Positions 17,750-24,145 of a DNA stretch of 24,145 nucleotides are shown piece after piece; within the stretch, counting starts at the first letter, position 1, and every line of letters starts with the position of its first letter. The position numbers and the translations under genes are program-made. The DNA comes from Apophysomyces variabilis (lineage: Eukaryota; Mucoromycota; Mucoromycetes; Mucorales; Mucoraceae): the NCBI GenBank assembly GCA_002749535.1, contig MZZL01000396.1:62637-86781 (forward strand), given 5' to 3'. The notes beneath the pieces were generated by a model. That model worked only from the letters and a program-made list of their open reading frames with translations. It searched no databases and had not been told where the DNA came from.

Positions 17750-18773
17750 TGAAATTTTATTTAACGACGGTGAGCGCTGCGCTTATCAAAGCATGCCCGC
17801 TCTCGCCCGGTCAGGAAAAAGAAAGGGAAATGAAAAAACCCTGACATGGCAGCAGGGAAAAAAGGAAGAAAGTATGAAGAACGAGGTACTACCGAGATAT
17901 AGAGAAGAAAGCGAAAGTAAGGTGAAGATAAAGGGAAAAGGGCTCAAGAGGAGGAACAGGCACAAGAGACAGGGAGAAACGGCGGCGCCTACAGAGTAGT
18001 GAAGAGAGGAAGGTAGGGGAGTGGTAGGGCTATTGGGCTGAGGTCACCCAGCGTACAAAATTGTGATTGGGGTCTGTGGGCGAGCTTACACATGTGTCAT
18101 TTGGGTGACACGCTTGGTCAATTTCAGCTAGGATCTGTTGTAGAATTGGCCAGGCAGTAGTCCGATAAAGTTGGCGGCGGCGATCACGAGGTGGCGTTTG
18201 AGGCACAGAGTTAAGGACATGGGAGATTGGGTGAGGGATAGAGAGCCCAACCTTGAGACGACAATGTGTTTGGAAGCAATCGACAAAATGTCGGCGACTA
18301 GTGGTTCCAGATCTACAACGTGGACAGGGCTGAGGTTTCCCTCCGGGCATCCAACCTAAGCGCCATCGGGTGCAGCGGCTGCGTTCCATACGTGTCATGG
18401 GGATCCACATAATGGGGTCAGTTCCCAAACAAGGTCGACAGTCAGTGAACAGGACAGATTGGTTATCTATACGACTACTTGTGAGGTTTTCAACAAAGAA
18501 GGCACGAAAGATCATGCAAAGTTGGGAAGTGTTCGTAAGAGGGGTTGTTGTTAATATCCTATCCCAAAGTGTAGTTTTCTTTAGTTTACTCCAATGACTC
18601 GTGCTAGAATTGTTAAGATGTGGGATCAAAGTGGCGAGGAGCGTGTCGTCTGGAAGACCATGTGCCCGGAGAAGGAATTTAGCCTGTAGATATGAAACAC
18701 GTTCTGCCATAGAAAGGAGATTAGCTAAATGACGCATGACTCTTGTAGAGGTTTTGCTGTGATTTGTTAACTA
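17750..18773 (-). mobile_element. 5'-truncated LINE (non-LTR retrotransposon) 3' end
   Basis: A minus-strand open frame of at least 246 codons (18767 to the stop at 18030) encodes the C-terminus of a LINE ORF2. It starts past the reverse transcriptase domain and ends with a zinc-binding motif, CPRCRSGTTSRRHFVDC (CX2CX8HX3C), inside WRLGWMPGGKPQPCPRC. Downstream is a pyrimidine-rich 3'UTR (purine-rich on the plus strand, 17790-18030) that ends in TTAAATAAAATTT near 17755. Loss of the 5' part is typical of incomplete reverse transcription. The frame meets a TAG at 18771-18773. No target duplication was identified. Confidence 0.75.
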
Positions 18774-19094
18774 GAAATTCTAGCTCTGTTCTGTTTGCCT
18801 AAGCCATGAATCTGTCAAACCAATGAATCTGACTATGTAAATGGAGCGAAATGAGGATGAGGAGGCGCGCAGGCTACAAAGGCAACAAAAAGAAACGCAT
18901 GTAAAACACTCAGAAACTGAAGGTTAAGGCCTTCCATTGTTCTCTTTTCTGTACCAAACTAATAAAAACTACTAAAGAAGAACAAAGTTCTATATACAAC
19001 GGGTTCAATCTGGCTAATGCAATGTAAAATATGGGTGAAAGGTTACTTGAAGTTCCTACAGGTTACTGAAGGATGCAAATTTGAGCATTAAAGT
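18774..19094. other. Spacer, no gene seen
   Basis: This lies between the LINE fragment and copy B of the coding repeat. I see no gene or repeat that I can support. Confidence 0.45.
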
Positions 19095-19139
19095 TGCGGG
19101 GCGTTCCTAGCACAACCCCAGTTGACTCCGGTTCGGCCT
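19095..19139 (-). repeat. 45-bp motif shared in inverted orientation with 533-577
   Basis: It begins TGCGGGGCGTTCCTAGCACA and ends GTTCGGCCT. It is the reverse complement of 533-577 with about a dozen differences, 18 of the first 21 bases being identical. Confidence 0.55.
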
Positions 19140-19382
19140 CCGATGTGGTAGAAGCCCACCCATTACCGTGGTATCGACGGCTCCTCGGCTGACTCACCCA
19201 AAAACAAAACCAGAAAAAATTAGCAACGTATTTCAGCTTTTCAAGATGTGAAGATATAGAGATAGAAAAACTTTTTTATTATATAGACTAATAAAGCGCA
19301 GTGATGGAAGTTCTGCCACATCTTCGGCCTCATCTCTGTCAACTTCTTGATTTCCTCCGGTTTCCTCACGATTCCCGATTTC
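19095..19382 (-). pseudogene. Dispersed coding repeat, copy B (unknown protein)
   Basis: The minus strand from 19382 reads EIGNREETGGNQEVDRDEAE, then VAELPSLRFISLYNKK, and stops at TGA 19233-19235. Copy A at 870-697 has EICNRVDT...VVELLSLRFIDLYDNK and the same stop position. DNA similarity continues to about 19110, with GTTGAC, GTGGTAGAAG and ATTACCGTGGTAT conserved. A segment after the stop (QPRSRRYHGN here, QPRRRPYHGN in A) is also alignable, so an intron or frame break may separate two coding parts. Family unknown. Confidence 0.5.
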
Positions 19383-19875
19383 CTATGGTGTAAACAGTAG
19401 GGTGCGGTACGAATAAGAAATTTGAAATTTCATTGTTGAAGGATATCTAACGTTATGCGAAATTGCGACTAGGAAACGCTTGTGTGCGTAGCAATACGAT
19501 GGTTATAAACTACATTCAGAAACTCGGGTTTTTCAATAGATGGAAAGAATAGATCGACATTCATTTTAGAAAATTGGGCAAGTGAAACCACAACTCCCTG
19601 TTTATAGTAATGTGACTTTTGACTTGTATGTGGAGGTCGCATTGCTCGGTTTATTTATCATGAGCCGTGACCAGCAAAGGATAAATAACAATGGAAGGAG
19701 ACACATCGGTAACTTATAGTTAATATGTTCTCTCAAAATTCTATCGGACTAGTACCCATCGAAACTAGTGTGCCCGTTAGTTAAATTGAAAAAGGTAACA
19801 ACGGCGCTTTCTATTTGTCATTGATACTCTAAAATCTGGTTTTGCATTGCTCTTATGACCCTAAAAACAAATTCT
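19383..19875. other. 3' flank of the hydrolase gene, no other gene seen
   Basis: A minus-strand AATAAA lies near 19650, about 230 bp past the hydrolase stop codon, and could serve polyadenylation. Nothing else is supported. Confidence 0.4.
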
Positions 19876-21308
19876 TCAATGGCTACTGAAAAATTTGGAA
19901 ATCTCTCCCACTATCTCAGGATTGGTCTGATAAAGGACGTGACCACCATTGGGATACTCTATGTACATCGAACCACGAATCAATGCATGAATGTCTCGAC
20001 CGTTTTGGGGAAGCTGGCCTATATCCTTTGCACCATGAAGGACGAGTGTCCTTGTGGTGATGGTCTTCAGGGCCTCAGTATAATCGTAATGAGAGAGTGC
20101 TGTTACACACTGAGCGATGAAGGCGTCATAGTTTCGGTTCTTGCCCGCATGGATCAGCTCAAGATATGCCTTGGTATCTTGCGGATGGTCGCGGATATAC
20201 TCGGGCGTAAGGCAAGCCGAGAACAGTTTGTCCTGGAAATTGTACCATTCAGTAGCAGTAGGCGGTTTATGCATCTCCTCAATCCATTGCCCGGCTGGCA
20301 TTGGACCTGCTAGACTATTGTTGACTGAACTGTAGACATAGAGCCAGAAAAAAGCGTTGTGCATTAGATATTGAATTTTTTCAAGTACTAGCGACATGCA
20401 ACCACTGATGAAGATAGATATCACGACAATAACCCAATATTAACACGGCCGGAAGACACACTTACGAGCTAATCAGAACCAGATTCTCGAGTATGAAGTC
20501 GGTTGGGTGAGTTGCTGCGCTACATTGTTCAAAATCATAGTATGAGCGTCTGATCGCTTAACAGCAGATGCCAAATTTCCTAGGCTAATGCCGCATTTAA
20601 TTGTCCGCTTACAGAGACTGCGAGATCATTGCTCCCATGGATATGCCAGCCAAATTGACGCGCTTCCATGCGAGATGCTGAGTTAGGTGCTGAATATCAT
20701 TGACCATATTACTCATAGTGATGAGCGAGTCATTTACGACTGAGGATTCGCCCATTCCTCGATTGTCATATGTTAACACTGCGATCATGTTTTCGTTAAG
20801 CACAGTAAGTTACATGTTACACAGAGGCTTCATATGAAGCGGCTGCACAAAACCTACCTGGACGATCCTTCGCTAGGGGAGGAATGACGTCTCTCCAGTC
20901 GTTTTGGAGCATGTTGCTAGAAAGAACAAGCAGCTCGCATTGTTAATAATTTCATCCATTTCTGCTTTGATTAGCCTCTTAGTACTTACAGTCCGCAAAC
21001 CTAAAAGAAGCACAATGTAAAAGCAAATGCGTAGTTAGAACTCAAGACAGTTAAGAGTAAACAAGCATATAGGACATGTAAGGCATATTAGAAAAACTAC
21101 TCACAAGAATAACTGGTGTGCTATCGCTCTTTCCACCGTTGTATAGACGGTATCCAAGGATCGATCCATCTGGCGTTGTAACATTGCCTACAACAGGGTT
21201 GGCCAGGAGGGAAAAGCCTTCCTTCTTGTCAGCATAGTCGATGACGCTAGCAGAACAGATGCAACTGATGCCAAAGAGCAAGGTAGGAAAGATAAGTTTG
21301 AGTTGCAT
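19876..21308 (-). CDS. Secreted alpha/beta-fold hydrolase, six exons, intact
   Basis: Exons are 21308-21105, 21000-20990, 20916-20858, 20778-20613, 20519-20466 and 20329-19876, giving 948 nt and 315 residues with every phase consistent. Residues 1-20 are a signal peptide (MQLKLIFPTLLFGISCICSA). The fold markers are in order: VILVCGL (strand before the oxyanion loop), YDNRGMGESS at 95-104, the nucleophile elbow GISMG with S138, LVLHGAKD with D267, and PNGGH with H295, completing a Ser-Asp-His triad. Introns have GTGAGT, GTAAGT, GTAGGT, GTAAGC and GTAAGT donors. It probably hydrolyses an ester, lipid or related substrate outside the cell; the substrate cannot be told from sequence. The start is chosen because it lies 43 bp after a TATA box and opens with the signal peptide. 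No lesion was seen, so this is a working host gene. Confidence 0.85.
20990..21000 (-). other. 11-nt microexon of the hydrolase gene
   Basis: The minus strand reads ...TTTTAG|GTTTGCGGACT|GTAAGT. These 11 bases supply V-C-G and the first two bases of the next codon. Without them the frame is lost and the conserved strand-to-oxyanion sequence is missing. Confidence 0.7.
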
Positions 21309-21350
21309 TTCTGTTTGATAGCTTAGAGCTTCCGTCGTATGAAGAATTGC

Positions 21351-21357
21351 TTTTATA
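21351..21357 (-). promoter_or_regulatory. TATA box of the hydrolase gene
   Basis: The minus strand reads TATAAAA, 43 bp upstream of the ATG at 21308, with no ATG in between. The earlier in-frame ATG at 21374 lies upstream of this box and is therefore rejected as the start. Confidence 0.6.
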
Positions 21358-21492
21358 TCAATTTTACTCTCCATTATTCTCCACTACTCGGTGTCTCACG
21401 CCGCGCTTAGTTAAATCTGAATCAGGTTGATTTAATTTCTCATTGGTTCTAACACGCGTGTTACTCTTTCTCTGGAGTTTACGGGCCCTTCA

Positions 21493-21792
21493 TTGTATGC
21501 TTGGCGTATCGATGCTTTCTTGGCATATAAGCAGCGTTTGTTGTACATGAGCAAATCGCTGTCCGCTTCTGTTAGGCCACAGCCACATATTTACTGCGGG
21601 AATTGGTCTCGGGTAAAATCTTTTATCGACTCCGCCCTGAGTTTTGCCGAAGAGCGTCTGTGTCTCCGCAATTTTTTTGCCTTTTATACTCGTAACCCGT
21701 CGGAGAGAAATGCAACACTATATATTGCATCACTGGTTAGTCCAAAGAGCAAGAACATGAGGCTCGAATGCTGCAATTTATATCCCATTTGA
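21493..21792 (+). CDS. Unrecognised 99-codon open frame
   Basis: The plus-strand frame includes QPHIYCGNWSRVKSFIDSAL and FAEERLCLRNFFAFYTRNPS. Base composition is richer in GC than the surroundings, and the residue mix is protein-like up to about codon 90. The frame continues upstream to an in-frame stop without a clear start. It might be a fragment of a transposon protein or an exon of a gene divergent from the hydrolase. No domain is recognised. Confidence 0.3.
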   Translation: MYAWRIDAFLAYKQRLLYMSKSLSASVRPQPHIYCGNWSRVKSFIDSALSFAEERLCLRNFFAFYTRNPSERNATLYIASLVSPKSKNMRLECCNLYPI

Positions 21793-23440
21793 TTCAGCAG
21801 TTTCAACAGAATAGAAATGTTCGTTGCATAAAACAACAACATCTGGTCTATCTGTTATATTGATCCTTTCCAAAGATCATATTCGCAGGTGAATGAGACT
21901 GACTCCAGGCTCATGTTTGTCCGATGGGCTTAACAGGTGTTAGAGAGCCTCCCATCATATACGTCAGTTGACGGAAATAGAGCAACGAGATGTGGCTCTT
22001 CCTTCCTGGTACCTAACAATATTCTGATACTACCTCTGGGAAAAACTCTTGGAATTGAAAGATCTAGACAACAGAACAAAACATTTTTGCTATTAGAACT
22101 AAATACAAACTTAGAACAGTATCATTAGCCGGAGTCACCGAATTTGTGACATGAGTCACAGCCCGCCTGCTGAATTTTTGACTCTGTCACCAAGCTGAGC
22201 CGCAGCTTTTAATACTTTTCTCAAGCTACTCCAATTTTTGCATTCGCAGACACTCAAATAGCTCAGAATCTCACAATCTCGGTCACTCGCTAACCGAAGC
22301 ACTAAATTTTTTTTCTCAAGACCAATATCGAAAAATACATGCTAACCTTACATTATATACACACTTTATCTGTAGGTGCATGTTACAGATAAATCTTTAT
22401 GACCTTGTGTGCGGATTAACCAGTATAGGCGACAATTAAGGTAGCGATCCATTATACTTCATTTATTTGTACATTTACTCTCTTAGCACAGACGTTGTGT
22501 GTGTATAAAGACGGATCCTGAAATCTCAGGATCTACACGTTTCTGATATCCTCAAAAATGGTTAGCATTCCTGACACACATCCCTCTACAGCGCTTCCTC
22601 GCCCTCACCCCTTATACTTATGTATCCGTTCTTTGTAAGTATACAGAATGGCCACAGATGGTACTATTACATCATCTACGGCCCACCTTTAACTAAAACT
22701 AAACAGGAATAAAAGAACCACAAATGACAACAGAGAACTTTGTTTATTTCCTGTAATGGTACTGTCAATCTTCTTTTATTTCTCTTAAAGGATTTGTAGC
22801 TAAAATACAAAGGCATATATAATGAAAGCAGTAGGCTATACGCATAGAAAATAAAAAAGAAAAAGCTCATTCCACATATTAAAGATTAAATTACACAAAG
22901 AATTTCAATGTCTCACTTCTCTTTCTTTCTTGCAGGAACTTTCTATTGGTTCGTTTCTTTATTCACTGAGTGTATATATTAAAGTGAATATAGATAACCC
23001 ATAGAAGTTTCGTTTATGTTACTGTTCATAGCGTTAATAAATCAGACGTGTACTTATTGTATAAACTACTATGTTATGGAGATTTACGATGACCTCTTTT
23101 AATGTTAGCAGAAAGAAAAACGTCTATTATGCCATAAAATATAATTATTCTTGGTAAATGATCGTCTTCAGTATTTGGCACGCCGACTGTAGAATGATTT
23201 ATTGCCTTGAACTATACTATAGTGTTACACAATCCAAGGAAAAGCATTCGCAATGAAATGATTTGTTTAAATACGTCATATTTCAGCAGTTGATTCTTAT
23301 TCTTAACACTTCACTGTCTATGCACTTTCAAATATTTATTTACTTATCCTTTTTATTGTACTATTTTTTGTTATATGGTAAAGTAAAAGACAGAAACAAG
23401 CACTGTACACTAACGATAAAAATATGGTAGCTGCCAGATT
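21793..23440. other. Long intergenic region, no gene seen
   Basis: About 1.65 kb of AT-rich DNA. Short frames occur on both strands but have low-complexity or shadow-like translations. I see no RNA gene, terminal repeat or tandem array here. Confidence 0.45.
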
Positions 23441-24075
23441 TGAACTTTGTAAGAAACCCAGGTCTTAGTATGCGCGATGCCATCATCCGTAGCCCCACTG
23501 CAAACTATGAACAGTACATGCAAACAGTGAATGCTGGGGCTAGAGGGCGACCGATATCAAAAGAGAACCGAATCAAGTCGCTACAATGGTTGGAAGCAAG
23601 GGGGTATACAAACTGTGTCTAAGCTTTTCAACACCTCTCCATCAGAGGCTGCATTGTCTGTAACTATAGTGCACTGTTTAGGTGACAAGCAGCATGCTAT
23701 ATCTCTACGATTATCTGATAACCAGATCATTTCCGCAAATGGCATTCTACGCCTGATTGCTATTGGCAAGATGTACAACATTCGGGTATATTTGTTCTAT
23801 ACGCAGAGCAAACCTAAAGTGATTGGAAACAGTCAGTCTGTCTATAACATGTCGCTTTTTCATGAAGTTGACTCTCATACGGGAACCAGTCGTTGGGTTC
23901 CTTTATATATATCCCACGGTTTACCTCTTCAAAGTTGCCAAGACCTGAAAGCACAATCAAAAAATCACCTTTTACATAACCTGCTGCGACCAAGAAAAAT
24001 ATGGTGGGAGAGCGAAGGAAGAAAAAACAGGGTGCACCTCTCGGTGTGACGGAACAAATGGTTAAGGATGAGTTA
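23441..24075 (+). pseudogene. Unrecognised coding region with two frame breaks
   Basis: The first frame reads FVRNPGLSMRDAIIRSPTAN through ARGRPISKENRIKSLQWLEA to a TAA near 23620. A one-base shift restores VSKLFNTSPSEAALSVTIVH, IISANGILRLIAIGKMYNIR and SLFHEVDSHTGTSRWVPLYI. A further shift near 24000 gives a basic stretch (GERRKKKQGAPLGVTEQMVK) up to TGA 24073-24075. The middle part, with ISANGILRLIAIGKMYNIRV and then WVPLYI, loosely recalls an OTU-type cysteine protease fold (A..Y.I.V...HYVPL). No catalytic Cys motif is seen, so this is only a suggestion. It is likely a decayed gene or transposon protein, possibly continuing left through an intron. Confidence 0.4.
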
Positions 24076-24145
24076 TGAAAAGAAATGTAAGCTTTATTAT
24101 TATTATTTCTTGCACATCATTTAAACAAATATTATAACAGCAATA

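Noticed and set aside
17685..17999. 104-codon Lys/Glu-rich plus-strand frame
   Set aside because: It is the antisense of the pyrimidine-rich 3'UTR of the LINE fragment; the charge bias comes from a purine tract.
22676..22870. Hydrophobic minus-strand frame in the long intergenic region
   Set aside because: Low-complexity, AT-driven translation without start context or neighbours to support it.

Overview
The window looks like a transposon-rich stretch of an early-diverging fungus, most likely Mucoromycota. The evidence is AT-rich DNA, short introns of about 50-140 bp with GTRNGT donors and CTRAY-type branch sites, and a mix of CACTA, hAT and LINE remnants. This assignment is inferred from style, not from a database match. 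I see no rRNA, tRNA, CRISPR array or prokaryotic feature.

Only two ordinary host genes can be defended, both on the minus strand. At 7227-7820 lies a gene for a small secreted cysteine-rich, cationic protein with a signal peptide, a Kex2-like RR site, a 5'UTR intron and a TATA box. At 19876-21357 lies an intact six-exon gene for a 315-residue secreted alpha/beta hydrolase (S138/D267/H295), with an 11-nt microexon and a TATA box.

Most of the rest is mobile DNA. 1-2499 is a long palindrome with arms of about 0.5 kb around decayed coding sequence. 2788-4996 is a CACTG...CAGTG element with a CTA target-site duplication and rich subterminal repeats. 5043-6700 is a broken hAT transposase, and 8158-8420 is a second, shorter hAT tail. 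8615-9070 is a short CACTG-ended element carrying the same N-terminal reading frame as 2788-4996. 9122-10550 is decayed, unrecognised coding sequence. 10820-17300 is a large CACTA (EnSpm) element with two divergent genes: a broken Tnp2-type transposase with an N-terminal zinc finger, and a four-exon coiled-coil accessory gene with one apparent single-base lesion. 17750-18773 is the 5'-truncated end of a LINE. 19095-19382 repeats a coding segment also found inside the palindrome. 23441-24075 is an unrecognised, frameshifted coding region.

The assembly needs caution. A run of N at 13170-13294 sits between two perfect 1,160-bp copies (12010-13169 and 13295-14454), and a single N at 15312 sits between two 67-bp near copies. 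Both look like unmerged contig ends inside the CACTA element. Removing the larger one makes the element about 5.2 kb, with one accessory gene and one transposase gene reading away from a shared promoter region.
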